This document shows, one piece after another, positions 7,911 to 17,121 of a stretch of 34,521 nt of DNA. The position numbers and the translations under genes were made by a program. Origin of the DNA: an uncultured Lachnospiraceae bacterium. GTDB lineage: Bacteria; Bacillota; Clostridia; Lachnospirales; Lachnospiraceae. Where the stretch lies: contig CADAKQ010000028.1 in the NCBI GenBank assembly GCA_902788555.1, positions 1 to 34,521 of the forward strand, in the 5' to 3' direction. The first letter of the stretch is position 1, and each line of letters starts with the position of its first letter. The notes beneath the pieces are model-generated. The model ran no database searches and had not been told where the DNA came from. It saw only the letters and a list, made by a program, of their open reading frames with translations.

Positions 7911-9266
7911 ATGGGTAAGTATTTTGGAACAGATGGCTTCAGGGGAGAGGCCAATGTTGATTTAACAGTTGAACACGCATTTAAGGTCGGAAGATATCTC
8001 GGATATTATTTTGGTAAAGATAAAAAAGGTGAGGACAGAGCCCGTGTAGTAATAGGTAAGGATACAAGAAGGTCAAGCTATATGTTTGAATATTCTCTTG
8101 TAGCAGGACTTACGGCAAGCGGTGCTGATGTATATCTTATGCACGTTACACCTACACCGAGCGTTTCATACATAGTGCGCTCAGATGAATTTGATTGCGG
8201 TATAATGATTTCAGCAAGCCATAATCCTTTTTACGATAATGGTATTAAGATTATAAACTCTCATGGTGCCAAGATTGAGGCAGAGGTTGAAGAGGAAATT
8301 GAAAAGTATATAGATGGAGAAATTCCGGAAATTCCGCTTGCTACCAAAGAGAAAATCGGAAGAACTACTGATTATTCGATGGGAAGAAACAGATATATAG
8401 GTTATCTTATGACACTTCCGACAAGAGCCTTTAAGAATCTTAAGGTCGGTCTTGACTGCTCTAACGGTGCGGCATCAACTATAGCGAAGGCCGTATTTGA
8501 TGCTCTTGGAGCAAAGACTTATGTTATAAGCAATCAGCCGGACGGAACCAATATAAATGACAACTGTGGTTCAACACACATAGAAAATCTTCAAAAGTAT
8601 GTCGTGGATAATGGACTTGATGTCGGCTTTGCATATGATGGAGATGCTGACAGATGTCTTGCTGTTGATGAGAAGGGTTCACTTGTTGATGGTGACCATA
8701 TTCTTTATATCTGTGGCAAATATTTAAGAGATAAGGGACATCTTGCAGGTAATACAGTTGTAACAACGGTTATGTCGAATCTTGGATTATATAAGGCATT
8801 TGATGCAGAAGGCATCAATTACGAAAAAACCACAGTCGGAGATAAATATGTATATGAGTGTATGATGGAAAACGGATATATGCTCGGCGGAGAACAAAGC
8901 GGACATATAATATTTGCTAAAAATGCAAGAACCGGAGATGGAGTTCTTACCTCACTCAAGCTCATGGAGGTCATGGTCGAAAATAAGTGCACTATGTCTG
9001 AGCTTTCAAGAGGACTTAAGATATATCCGCAGCTTTTGGTAAATGTAAAGGTAAAGAGCAAGCAGGAGGTAACCTCGGACAGTGATGTAATTGAGGCTGT
9101 AAAAAAAGTAGAGGAAAGGCTTGGAGATAACGGCAGAATTTTACTTAGAGAAAGCGGAACCGAGCCGCTTATTCGAGTTATGGCAGAGGCCGAAACTGAT
9201 GAGATTTGTAAAGAATGTGTGGATAAGGTTGTAAATGTTATTAAGGAAAAGGGTTACGAGGTGTAG
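7911..9266 (+). CDS. glmM: Phosphoglucosamine mutase
   Basis: 451 residues. It interconverts glucosamine-6-phosphate and glucosamine-1-phosphate for UDP-GlcNAc and peptidoglycan synthesis. Evidence: start KYFGTDGFRG; the phosphoserine loop ISASHNP (Ser about 103); the metal loop YDGDADR; the sugar-binding GGEQSGH; and the phosphate-binding RESGTEPLIRVM near the C-terminus. The start at 7911 is preferred to the GTG-region frame opening at 7887 because AAAGGAG (7893-7899) precedes it and MGKYFGTDG is the family's usual N-terminus. It is followed 16 bp later by the sugar transferase, so envelope precursor genes are grouped. Confidence 0.95.
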   Translation: MGKYFGTDGFRGEANVDLTVEHAFKVGRYLGYYFGKDKKGEDRARVVIGKDTRRSSYMFEYSLVAGLTASGADVYLMHVTPTPSVSYIVRSDEFDCGIMISASHNPFYDNGIKIINSHGAKIEAEVEEEIEKYIDGEIPEIPLATKEKIGRTTDYSMGRNRYIGYLMTLPTRAFKNLKVGLDCSNGAASTIAKAVFDALGAKTYVISNQPDGTNINDNCGSTHIENLQKYVVDNGLDVGFAYDGDADRCLAVDEKGSLVDGDHILYICGKYLRDKGHLAGNTVVTTVMSNLGLYKAFDAEGINYEKTTVGDKYVYECMMENGYMLGGEQSGHIIFAKNARTGDGVLTSLKLMEVMVENKCTMSELSRGLKIYPQLLVNVKVKSKQEVTSDSDVIEAVKKVEERLGDNGRILLRESGTEPLIRVMAEAETDEICKECVDKVVNVIKEKGYEV

Positions 9267-9282
9267 CCCTTAAAGGACTATT

Positions 9283-10815
9283 ATGAAAAGAATTCTCAGA
9301 AAACTTGAGACAACCATAATATTTGTTATTAAGACGGTGCTTTATTTTGCGTTGTTCTGGATTTTTTACGGAATGTATGCGAGGTCTAACTGGCAGCTTC
9401 TTAATCTTTCAAGAACGTCAGCAGTAACCATAGCGACCTATGTGGTTGTTTCATATATGTTTGCAAATATATACGGGCGGTATGATATAGGTAAAAGAAA
9501 GAGCAGACCGATAGTTCATTCGCTTTTTCTTGCTTCTATATTTACGGATATTATAACCTTGCTTATGCTTTCTATCATGAACACAAATGCAACCAACAAT
9601 AAGTCATTTGTTATTGAACAGCCGCTTTTGCTTGTACCTATACTTGTACTTCAGTATATAGTTATATGGATATTTGCATATGGCGGAAATAAGCTTTATT
9701 TTATAATATATGAGCCTGAAAAATGTGTAATTATTACTTCCTCGCAGAAAAGCTTGAATGAGGTTATACGAGGTATCAGAAAATATAAGCTTCAGTATAA
9801 AATAAATGTCATAGCAGATTATCATGATAAGGATTTAAAGAGATATATAACAGAAAATGAAACCATTTTTATCTATGATGTACCTATAAAAGAACGAACA
9901 GAGATAATTGAGTTTTGTTATCAGAATATGAAAAATGTATATTTCAATCCGGATATGCATGACGTTGTTGAGAAAAATTCTCACCATATTCTGCTGGATG
10001 ATTTATCCATGTATGGCAATTATTCTAAGGGCCTTACTCTTGAACAAAGAGCCGTAAAAAGAATAGAGGATGTTATAATATCCGTAATTGCACTTGTCAT
10101 AACCTCGCCTCTTTTGCTTATAGCTGCCATAAGTATCAAGATAGAGGATAAAGGAAGTATTATCTTCAAGCAGAACAGAGCAACAAGAAACGGAAAGATT
10201 TTTTCAATATACAAGCTTAGAACCATGAGAGAGGATGTTGATAATTATTCTGCTATTGAGGATGATGAGAGAGTTACAAAGGTTGGACGTGTATTGAGAA
10301 AATACAGAATTGATGAAATTCCGCAGTTCTTTAATGTATTAAAGGGAGATATGAGTGTTGTCGGTCCGAGACCGGAGATGCTTGCCAATATATTTAACTA
10401 TACGGATATACTTCCGGCATTCGAATACAGACTCAGAGTAAAGGCGGGAATTACCGGACATGCACAGATAGCCGGAAAATATAATACATCACCAAAGGAC
10501 AAGCTTATGCTTGATTTGATGTATATAGAAGAGTATAGTATGTGGTTGGATATAAAGCTTTTATTTCAGACACTTATTGTTTTACTTAAGCGTGACAGTA
10601 CGGAAGCCTTTAAAAATGATGATGAGCTTGTTTTTAATGAGTATAGTGAGGATGAAGCAATTAAATCCGACGTCATAGAAGAAGAGCTTAGTCATGAGGA
10701 GGAAAAGGAAGAGCAACACGCTGAAGATAAAAACGAGGCTAAGGAAGAGGTAAAATCAGAGGAAAAGAAACATAAAGAAGAACAAAAGAAAAAGCATAAA
10801 GGCGAACATAAATAA
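9283..10815 (+). CDS. Polyprenyl-phosphate sugar-1-phosphate transferase (bacterial sugar transferase family)
   Basis: 510 residues. Four N-terminal membrane segments (about 13-34, 43-62, 77-98, 112-134), a soluble Rossmann-like middle, a fifth hydrophobic segment (about 257-278), then the catalytic bacterial sugar transferase domain (KRIEDV, IFKQNRATRNGKIFSIYKLRTM, KYRIDEIPQFFNVLKGDMSVVGPRPE, VKAGITGHAQIAGKYNTS). It starts exopolysaccharide or cell-wall glycan assembly by moving a sugar phosphate onto undecaprenyl phosphate. After about residue 445 there is an unusual tail of roughly 60 residues made almost only of E, K, D and H (e.g. HEEEKEEQHAEDKNEAKEEV). The ribosome site is AAAGGA. Operon with rmlD. 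Confidence 0.88.
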   Translation: MKRILRKLETTIIFVIKTVLYFALFWIFYGMYARSNWQLLNLSRTSAVTIATYVVVSYMFANIYGRYDIGKRKSRPIVHSLFLASIFTDIITLLMLSIMNTNATNNKSFVIEQPLLLVPILVLQYIVIWIFAYGGNKLYFIIYEPEKCVIITSSQKSLNEVIRGIRKYKLQYKINVIADYHDKDLKRYITENETIFIYDVPIKERTEIIEFCYQNMKNVYFNPDMHDVVEKNSHHILLDDLSMYGNYSKGLTLEQRAVKRIEDVIISVIALVITSPLLLIAAISIKIEDKGSIIFKQNRATRNGKIFSIYKLRTMREDVDNYSAIEDDERVTKVGRVLRKYRIDEIPQFFNVLKGDMSVVGPRPEMLANIFNYTDILPAFEYRLRVKAGITGHAQIAGKYNTSPKDKLMLDLMYIEEYSMWLDIKLLFQTLIVLLKRDSTEAFKNDDELVFNEYSEDEAIKSDVIEEELSHEEEKEEQHAEDKNEAKEEVKSEEKKHKEEQKKKHKGEHK

Positions 10816-10829
10816 ATGGAGGAAGTATA

Positions 10830-11672
10830 ATGAAAAGAATATTGGTCACAGGCTGTAACGGACAGCTTGGAAGGGCAATCAATAAGGAATATGAAAAGGA
10901 AGAGGTTACATTAATCAATACAGATGTTGCAGAGCTTGATATAACAGATATAAAAGCGGTTTTGGATTTTATAACAGAGCAAAAGCCGGATGTTATTATA
11001 AACTGTGCAGCTCATACCAACGTTAATTTATGTGAGTCACAGTGGGATCTTGCCTATAAGATTAATGCGATAGGTCCAAGAAATTTAAGTATTGCCGCAA
11101 CACGTATCGGCGCTAAGCTTATTCATGTTTCTACGGACTATGTTTTTGATGGTTCGGCGGACACTCCGTATGATGAGTTTTCACCTGTTGCACCGCTTGG
11201 TGCTTACGGAAAGACCAAGCTTGAAGGAGAAAATTTTGTAAAGCAGTTTGCGGATAAGTTTTTCATTGTTAGAACAGCCTGGCTTTACGGAGACGGTAAA
11301 AATTTTGTCAGGACTATGCTTAGTCTGGGAAAAGAAAAAGGAGAGGTAGGAGTTGTTGCTGACCAGGTTGGCTCACCGACAAGTGCCAAGGAGCTAGCAA
11401 GGGCTATACATGTGTTGGAGCCTACAGATAATTATGGTATATTTCATGGAACCTGCGAAGGCTTTTGCTCATGGGCAGATTTTGCAGAAAAGATATTTGA
11501 GCTTGCAGGTATGGATGTAAAGGTCAATCGACTTACAACAGATGAATATCCGACTCCGGCAAAGAGACCTGCATACTCGGTACTTAACAATTATATGCTT
11601 TCGCTTACTACGGATTTTAAGTTCGCTTATTGGGAGGATGCACTGAAAGAGTATTTTAATGAAATGGCATAA
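10830..11672 (+). CDS. rfbD: dTDP-4-dehydrorhamnose reductase
   Basis: 280 residues. An extended short-chain dehydrogenase that makes dTDP-L-rhamnose with NADPH. Nucleotide loop VTGCNGQLG (6-14); TDYVFDG; catalytic Y126-x3-K130 in AYGKTKLEGE; C-terminal KRPAYSVL. GGAGG precedes the ATG and the gap to the sugar transferase is 14 bp, so both probably serve one surface polysaccharide. rmlA, rmlB and rmlC are not in the window. Confidence 0.93.
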   Translation: MKRILVTGCNGQLGRAINKEYEKEEVTLINTDVAELDITDIKAVLDFITEQKPDVIINCAAHTNVNLCESQWDLAYKINAIGPRNLSIAATRIGAKLIHVSTDYVFDGSADTPYDEFSPVAPLGAYGKTKLEGENFVKQFADKFFIVRTAWLYGDGKNFVRTMLSLGKEKGEVGVVADQVGSPTSAKELARAIHVLEPTDNYGIFHGTCEGFCSWADFAEKIFELAGMDVKVNRLTTDEYPTPAKRPAYSVLNNYMLSLTTDFKFAYWEDALKEYFNEMA

Positions 11673-11673
11673 A

Positions 11674-11725
11674 AAGAGGGGAAGGGGAGCCACTTGGTTA
11701 TAAGTGAACTCCCCTTCCTATTATG
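11674..11725. terminator. Bidirectional terminator between rfbD and the PilZ gene
   Basis: GGAAGGGGAG (11680-11689) pairs with CTCCCCTTCC (11709-11718), and CACTT (11691-11695) with AAGTG (11702-11706). On the minus strand the stem is followed by CCTCTTTTT, so it best serves the PilZ gene; on the plus strand the T-run comes 14 bases after the stem. Confidence 0.75.
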
Positions 11726-11739
11726 AGAAAGATTTTTTT

Positions 11740-12084
11740 CTAAAGGGTTTCACCATATTCTTCAAAAATATGGTCGTACATAGATGGAAGACCGATAAAC
11801 TCACAGCCGTATCTGTAACCGTAGTCTCCAATTTCAGTTCTATACAGAATTTTAACAACGGAAAGTATTATTTCATCTGTGTTATCAAATTCTATAGTTG
11901 CATTGAAATAATAATCGGTTGGCAGCTTGGTAACTGACATAAAACCGATACCTGCTCTTGATATATCAAAAACCTCAATCTCGGTATCAAGTGCCTCAAT
12001 TTTAATTCCGTCTTGTTTAAAAAGATTAGATACTTCCAATTTTATCTTGATAGGAAGTCGCTTATTTTTTCTTTTCTCTTCCAT
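11740..12084 (-). CDS. PilZ-domain c-di-GMP-binding protein
   Basis: 114 residues. The ATG at 12084 is chosen for its GGAGG site (12089-12093) rather than the one at 12114. A single PilZ domain: the arginine motif RKNKR (residues 4-8, RxxxR) and the DxSxxG motif DISRAGIGF bind cyclic di-GMP. No output domain is attached, so it presumably acts through a partner. A GGDEF/EAL protein encoded at 29.6-31.3 kb is a possible source of signal turnover, but nothing links the two beyond co-occurrence. Confidence 0.85.
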   Translation of the reverse strand: MEEKRKNKRLPIKIKLEVSNLFKQDGIKIEALDTEIEVFDISRAGIGFMSVTKLPTDYYFNATIEFDNTDEIILSVVKILYRTEIGDYGYRYGCEFIGLPSMYDHIFEEYGETL

Positions 12085-12196
12085 AAATACCTCCGTATTA
12101 TTAATTTCGCACAAATATTTTCTTAATTATAACAAATTTTTTGCAATTATGCTATATAAATATTTTATTTTTTATAAAAAGATTGTAATTATTCGG

Positions 12197-12224
12197 TTTA
12201 TTCTTTTGACTATTAGTTTATAAT
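12197..12224 (+). promoter_or_regulatory. Possible promoter for the 12252 gene
   Basis: TATAAT at 12219-12224 with TTTATT (12197-12202) 16 bp upstream. The better-looking TTGACT at 12206 is only 7 bp away and cannot be the -35 of this box. Confidence 0.35.
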
Positions 12225-12251
12225 ATAAATATCAGGAAAGGACAGGATGTT

Positions 12252-12980
12252 ATGAAGATTAGATTGAAGGTAACTCAGCCTAATCCGGAAAAGTTTATAG
12301 ATGAGGTAATAGACAGATATCATTTCGGTATAAACAGTAGGAGGGAATTGACTGAGATATACTATAAAATAATGGAAACGGCAGAGCCTTACGCAGAATA
12401 CAGAATTAATCAGAGAGTTACGGGAATAAGATTAATAGATGATAATCAGGCGGCAATAGTCAGTATGACCTTGGGAATAGGGCTTGATGATTTGAAGGAT
12501 TCCTATACAAAGAAAAGTGAGCTTGATAAGGCATATATGCTCGACTGCATAACAAATGAGCTTTTGATGAAAATGTATGTTGAGTTCAACAATATGTATG
12601 CCAGATATCACAGAAGATATGTAAAAAGATACGTTTTTATAGGAGATGAAATAAGTACAAATAAAATTCCCGAGCTTCTAAATGAGATAAAAGAAAAGGA
12701 TTGTATCGCACAGGAAAAAAGGTCAGATGAAGATAAGAAAATTGAGATGACCGCATTTAATGAAGAAATCGGAAGCTTGGACTTGGATAAGCAGGAAAAG
12801 GATATACACAATAAGGAAATATCCGCCAATGAATACGGAGTTTTATCTCCTGCAAAGAGTGTTGTATTTTATGCGATTCTGACAGAGAATCCCAATAAGA
12901 TCTGTGAAGGAATATGTGAGAATTGCAACAATAAAGCTTGTGAAAATAATCCCCTTTATGAGGAAGAGGAAAATGAATAA
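12252..12980 (+). CDS. Protein resembling the cobalamin-dependent methionine synthase activation domain
   Basis: 242 residues. The sequence has the helical middle TNELLMKMYVEFNNMYARYHRR, the strand-turn EYGVLSPAKSVVFYAIL and a C-terminal cysteine cluster CEGICENCNNKAC. Small free-standing MetH-activation-like proteins of Clostridia show the same order: a helical region, a P-x-KS-V segment and a C-terminal CxxC...C tail. They may bind SAM or help reactivate corrinoid proteins. A charged insert (about residues 148-195, rich in K, E and D) separates the two parts. AAAGGA lies before the ATG. Assignment is by pattern memory only. Confidence 0.45.
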   Translation: MKIRLKVTQPNPEKFIDEVIDRYHFGINSRRELTEIYYKIMETAEPYAEYRINQRVTGIRLIDDNQAAIVSMTLGIGLDDLKDSYTKKSELDKAYMLDCITNELLMKMYVEFNNMYARYHRRYVKRYVFIGDEISTNKIPELLNEIKEKDCIAQEKRSDEDKKIEMTAFNEEIGSLDLDKQEKDIHNKEISANEYGVLSPAKSVVFYAILTENPNKICEGICENCNNKACENNPLYEEEENE

Positions 12981-12988
12981 AATTTTTA

Positions 12989-13017
12989 TTTACATTGACT
13001 TTTTAACATTGTATAAT
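12989..13017 (+). promoter_or_regulatory. Sigma-A promoter of the potABCD operon
   Basis: TTTACA (12989-12994), 17 bp, TATAAT (13012-13017). Leader of about 40 bases to the GTG start of potA. Confidence 0.7.
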
Positions 13018-13065
13018 GTTTGCATTATGTGTGAATAATATACGTTTTTACAAGGAGGAAAAAAA

Positions 13066-14124
13066 GTGAGCGAGGTTTTGATTGAATTAAAGGGACTAAG
13101 CAAAAACTTCGGTGAACAACAGGTACTTAAGGGTATAGATTTGAATATTCGTGAAAATGAATTCCTTACACTTCTTGGTCCTTCCGGCTGTGGTAAGACA
13201 ACTACTTTAAGAATTATTGCCGGTTTTGAGGAACCGAGTCACGGTGAGGTTATCTTTGACGGAGTGGATATAGCTAAGATTCCTTCTTATAAAAGAGAGG
13301 TTAATACTGTCTTTCAGAAGTATTCACTTTTTCCTTTTTTGAATGTTTATGACAATGTTGCTTTTGGTTTAAAGATAAAAAAGATGGATAAAAAGCTTAT
13401 AGAGCATAAGGTAAAGAGAATGCTCAAGCTGGTTGGACTTGAAGGCTTTGATAAACGTGATGTTACCAAGCTGTCCGGAGGTCAGCAGCAAAGAGTAGCC
13501 ATAGCCAGAGCTCTGGTAAACGAGCCTAAGGTGCTCCTTTTAGATGAGCCTTTAGGTGCGCTCGATGCAAAGCTTCGTAAGGAGATGCAGATTGAACTTA
13601 AAAAGATTCAAAAGGAAGTCGGTATTACATTTATATTTGTAACACATGATCAGGAGGAAGCACTTTCCATGTCGGATACCGTTGTGGTTATGCATGAGGG
13701 TGTAATCCAGCAGGTGGGTACGCCTGAGGACATATATAATGAGCCGGAAAACAGATTTGTCGCAAGCTTTATCGGTGAGTCCAATATAATTGAGGCAACT
13801 ATGATAAAAGACTGTCTTGTAGCCTTTGACGATTATGAATTTGAATGTGTAGACAAAGGCTTTAAGAATAATGAGGCTGTTGAGGTTGTTATACGTCCTG
13901 AGGATATAGACATAGTTAAGCCTAAGGAGGCAAAGATAAAGGGTAAGGTTTCATCAATCATATTTAAGGGCGTACATCATGAGATAGTTGTTAAAACCAA
14001 GCACAGGGATTATCTTATACATACTACCGATTATTTCAAACCGGGACTTGAGGTGGGACTTAAGTTCGGACCGGATGACATCCATGTAATGTACCGTATG
14101 GATTGGGAGAACGGAGGAAACTAA
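13066..14124 (+). CDS. potA: Spermidine/putrescine ABC transporter ATP-binding protein
   Basis: 352 residues from a GTG start preceded by AAGGAGG. Walker [11 protein letters not shown] (38-47), Q-loop region VFQKYSLFP, signature [14 protein letters not shown], Walker B VLLLDEP, H-loop FVTHDQEEA, and a C-terminal TOBE domain (VIRPEDI). It powers polyamine import together with PotB, PotC and PotD. The stop codon overlaps the potB start (TAATG). Confidence 0.95.
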   Translation: MSEVLIELKGLSKNFGEQQVLKGIDLNIRENEFLTLLGPSGCGKTTTLRIIAGFEEPSHGEVIFDGVDIAKIPSYKREVNTVFQKYSLFPFLNVYDNVAFGLKIKKMDKKLIEHKVKRMLKLVGLEGFDKRDVTKLSGGQQQRVAIARALVNEPKVLLLDEPLGALDAKLRKEMQIELKKIQKEVGITFIFVTHDQEEALSMSDTVVVMHEGVIQQVGTPEDIYNEPENRFVASFIGESNIIEATMIKDCLVAFDDYEFECVDKGFKNNEAVEVVIRPEDIDIVKPKEAKIKGKVSSIIFKGVHHEIVVKTKHRDYLIHTTDYFKPGLEVGLKFGPDDIHVMYRMDWENGGN

Positions 14125-14951
14125 TGAAGCATTTTCGCAAGATGATTTGGCCATATATAATATGGGCAGGTGTTATAGTGGTTCTTCCGCTTCTTATGAT
14201 TATACTTTACTCAGTTACAAAGGGTGGAAATGAACTTTTAAATATACAGTTTACATTTGATAATTTTAAAAGAATGACTGAGCCGATATATGTGGATGTT
14301 TTTGTCAAATCCTTTAAGCTTGGAATAATATCTGTTATAATTTGTCTTTTGGTGGGATATACCCTTGCATATTTAATTACTTCCTTTAGTGAAAAGGTTC
14401 AAAGTGTTTTAATTCTTGTCGTCACAATTCCGATGTGGATTAACACATTGCTTAGAACCTATGCATGGATTTCTCTTTTATCAGACAATGGTCTTATTAA
14501 TACTGTGCTTGTAAAGCTTGGATTTGAACCAATAAATATGATGTATACAGATTTTGCGGTTGTTCTCGGTCTTGTAAGTGACCTGCTTCCGTTTATGGTT
14601 ATACCAATATATACCTCCCTCAGCAAGATGGATCATTCGCTTATAGAGGCGGCTCATGATTTAGGAGCAAATAAGTTCAAGACCTTCTGGAGAGTGACCT
14701 TTAAGCTTTCCATACCGGGAGTTTTAAATGGAGTAATTATGACCTTCCTTCTTTCTATCTCAACCTTCGTCATACCGAAGCTTTTGGGAGGAGGACAGTA
14801 TACACTTATCGGTAACCTTATCGAGAATCAGTTTATCTCGATAGGTGATTGGAATTTCGGAAGTGCCATATCGGTTATACTTGCATTTATTATACTTATG
14901 TCAATCACTTTTATGAAGAAGATTGACAAGGATGAGATAGAGGAGGAGTAG
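14124..14951 (+). CDS. potB: Spermidine/putrescine ABC transporter permease
   Basis: 275 residues with six membrane segments and the permease EAA loop EAAHDLGANKFKTFWRV, which docks on PotA. The ATG at 14124 shares its A with the potA stop and has GGAGG 9 bp upstream; the frame opening at 14103 lies inside potA and is not used. Confidence 0.93.
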   Translation: MKHFRKMIWPYIIWAGVIVVLPLLMIILYSVTKGGNELLNIQFTFDNFKRMTEPIYVDVFVKSFKLGIISVIICLLVGYTLAYLITSFSEKVQSVLILVVTIPMWINTLLRTYAWISLLSDNGLINTVLVKLGFEPINMMYTDFAVVLGLVSDLLPFMVIPIYTSLSKMDHSLIEAAHDLGANKFKTFWRVTFKLSIPGVLNGVIMTFLLSISTFVIPKLLGGGQYTLIGNLIENQFISIGDWNFGSAISVILAFIILMSITFMKKIDKDEIEEE

Positions 14952-14957
14952 CAGCTT

Positions 14958-15776
14958 ATGAAAAAGAAAAAAATAGGCGCTATCCTTTACATAGCACTTT
15001 GTTTTATATTTTTATACCTGCCGATAGTTGTTACGATGTTTTATTCATTTAATTCATCCAAATCGCTTACAAAGTTTCAGAGCTTTTCTTTAAGATGGTA
15101 TCAAAATCTTTTTGAAAGCAGCGACATAATGAGTGCGGTATGGGTTTCGCTTTCCATAGCAGTCCTTGCAACTATCATATCAACAGTGTTGGGTACACTT
15201 ACCTCTATTGGACTTTCTAAAAATAAAAAGGTTTTAAAGGAACTTGTGGTAAATGTAAACAATGTTCCGATTATGAATCCTGATATTGTTACGGCTATAG
15301 GTCTTATGATTCTTTTTTCCGCATTTCATCTGGAAAAAGGTTATCTGACGATGCTCCTTGCTCATATTGCGTTTTGTACACCTTACGTAATAACGAGTGT
15401 CTATCCAAAGGTAAGAACTATGGACCCAAACCTTGCCAATGCGGCTATGGATCTTGGGGCTACACCGTTTCAGGCACTTACTAAGGTTATTCTTCCGATG
15501 CTTAAGGAAGGAATCTTTGCAGGTGTGCTTTTGGCATTTACAATGTCCTTTGATGACTTTGTAATTTCATATTTTGTAACGGGTAACGGTGTATCCAATA
15601 TTTCGATTGTCGTTTATAATATGACAAAGAGAACCAATCCGACCATTAATGCGCTTTCGACAATAGTTATTTTGGTTATTGCGATTACGCTTATTTTGGT
15701 AAATGTTATCCCTGCTATAGCAGGAAGAAAGAAAAAAACTGATACTGATCAACAAAAGGAGGAGATAATAAGTTGA
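14958..15776 (+). CDS. potC: Spermidine/putrescine ABC transporter permease
   Basis: 272 residues, six membrane segments, N-terminal LYLPIVVTMFYSFNSS typical of PotC, and the EAA-type loop NAAMDLGATPFQALTKVILP. It pairs with PotB to form the channel. It starts 6 bp after potB with GAGGAG overlapping the potB stop, and its stop overlaps the potD start. Confidence 0.93.
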   Translation: MKKKKIGAILYIALCFIFLYLPIVVTMFYSFNSSKSLTKFQSFSLRWYQNLFESSDIMSAVWVSLSIAVLATIISTVLGTLTSIGLSKNKKVLKELVVNVNNVPIMNPDIVTAIGLMILFSAFHLEKGYLTMLLAHIAFCTPYVITSVYPKVRTMDPNLANAAMDLGATPFQALTKVILPMLKEGIFAGVLLAFTMSFDDFVISYFVTGNGVSNISIVVYNMTKRTNPTINALSTIVILVIAITLILVNVIPAIAGRKKKTDTDQQKEEIIS

Positions 15777-16840
15777 AAAAAACGTCTATCATGAAAAAAA
15801 TCACCGGTGCAGTTATGGTGATGACTCTTAGTATGAGCCTTTTAACAGGCTGTGGAAGTAAGAGTGACAAGACCTTAAAGGTCTATAATGCAGGAGAGTA
15901 TATTGACACTGACCTTATTCATGATTTTGAAAAGGAATTTGATTGTAAGGTGGTTTACGAAACCTTTGATTCCAACGAATCTATGTACACAAAGGTACAG
16001 AGTGGTGAGAAATATGATGTAATCATTCCATCTGATTATATGATTGAAAGACTTATCAGGGAGGATAAGCTTCAGAAAATCGACTGGTCACTTATACCAA
16101 ATGCAGATGGTCTTGATGAAAATGTCTTAGGACTTGCCTGTGACCCTGATAATGAGTATTCGGTACCTTATTTCTATGGTAATGTTGGTATTCTTTACGA
16201 TAAAACAGTAGTTGATGAGGCTGATTTAAAGGATGGCTGGGAAATTCTTAGAAATGAAAAGTATAAGGGTATGCTTTATATGTATGATTCAGAGAGAGAT
16301 TCCTTCATGATAGCTTTAAAAGCACTTGGATATTCTATGAATACAACTGACAAAAAGGAAATTGACGAAGCTTACGAATGGCTTGCAAATCAGAGAGATA
16401 CCATGGAGCCTGTTTATGCAGGTGATGATGTTATCGACAATATGATTTCCGGAAATAAGGCAATGGCCATAGTTTATTCGGGTGATGCAACTTATATTAT
16501 GTCCGAAAATGAAAATCTCGCTTTCTTCGCTCCTGAAGAGGGTACGAATATATGGAATGATGCAATGATTATTACCAAGGATTGCACCGATACTAAGCTT
16601 GCACATGAGTTCATTAATTTCATGCTTGAGCCTGACAACGCATATGCCAATACTGCTGAGGTTGGTTATACTTCACCGATTATAGAAGCCCGTGAAAAGG
16701 CAGCAGCGGATGACTACGCAGATATTGATGCGTACATTCCTGATATGACACGTGCTAATGATGAGGTGTTCAGATATCAGGATTCCGAAACCAAGGCATA
16801 CTTCGCTGAACTCTGGACTAAGATTAAGGCTGCGAATTAG
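15773..16840 (+). CDS. potD: Spermidine/putrescine-binding lipoprotein
   Basis: 355 residues. The best start is a TTG at 15773 overlapping the potC stop (TTGA), with GGAGGAG about 8-10 bp upstream; the ATG at 15791 would lie about 27 bp from that site. Signal peptide with lipobox LLTGC, so the mature protein begins at a lipidated Cys around residue 27. Polyamine-binding fold (extracellular solute-binding family 1): LKVYNAGEYID, DVIIPSDYMIERLI, VPYFYGNVGILYD, AIVYSGDATYI. It captures polyamines outside the membrane for PotBC. Confidence 0.93.
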   Translation: MKKTSIMKKITGAVMVMTLSMSLLTGCGSKSDKTLKVYNAGEYIDTDLIHDFEKEFDCKVVYETFDSNESMYTKVQSGEKYDVIIPSDYMIERLIREDKLQKIDWSLIPNADGLDENVLGLACDPDNEYSVPYFYGNVGILYDKTVVDEADLKDGWEILRNEKYKGMLYMYDSERDSFMIALKALGYSMNTTDKKEIDEAYEWLANQRDTMEPVYAGDDVIDNMISGNKAMAIVYSGDATYIMSENENLAFFAPEEGTNIWNDAMIITKDCTDTKLAHEFINFMLEPDNAYANTAEVGYTSPIIEAREKAAADDYADIDAYIPDMTRANDEVFRYQDSETKAYFAELWTKIKAAN

Positions 16841-16843
16841 GGT

Positions 16844-17030
16844 GTTTGATGGCGCTGATACAGCCTGTATATAAGGACAGATTTGAGGTTTTTGAATAGC
16901 CTTAAAAAACAAAAAAGTACTTATCACAGCTCGCTTGCGCTAACGCTGTTGATAAGTACTTTTTTGATTATTCAAGGCTGCTTTTTGTTTATGACTGTCC
17001 TTATATACAGGCTGTATCCCGCCATCAAAC
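16844..17030. repeat. 187-bp nested palindrome with terminator core
   Basis: Outer arms: 11 bp (16844-16854 with 17020-17030) and a perfect 23-bp pair (16858-16880 with 16995-17017). The inner core is a 16-bp pair (16911-16926 with 16950-16965) that ends in T's on both strands, so it can terminate potD and the convergent hslO. Loop: CAGC, TCGCTTGCGCTAAC, GCTG. A second small stem GACATG-CTGCG-CATGTC (17031-17046), followed by T-rich sequence, adjoins it. The nested structure is far longer than a terminator needs and suggests a mobile palindromic repeat around or within a terminator. Confidence 0.85.
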
Positions 17031-17121
17031 GACATGCTGCGCATGTCATATTTTTCTTTTTACATACTGTTTTAATTACTTAAAGAATTTAAAATGAGTC
17101 AACAAAAACCGTTTCAAAAAT

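Noticed and set aside
12995-13017. TTGACT next to TATAAT before potA
   Set aside because: The spacing is only 11 bp; TTTACA at 12989 gives the proper 17 bp.
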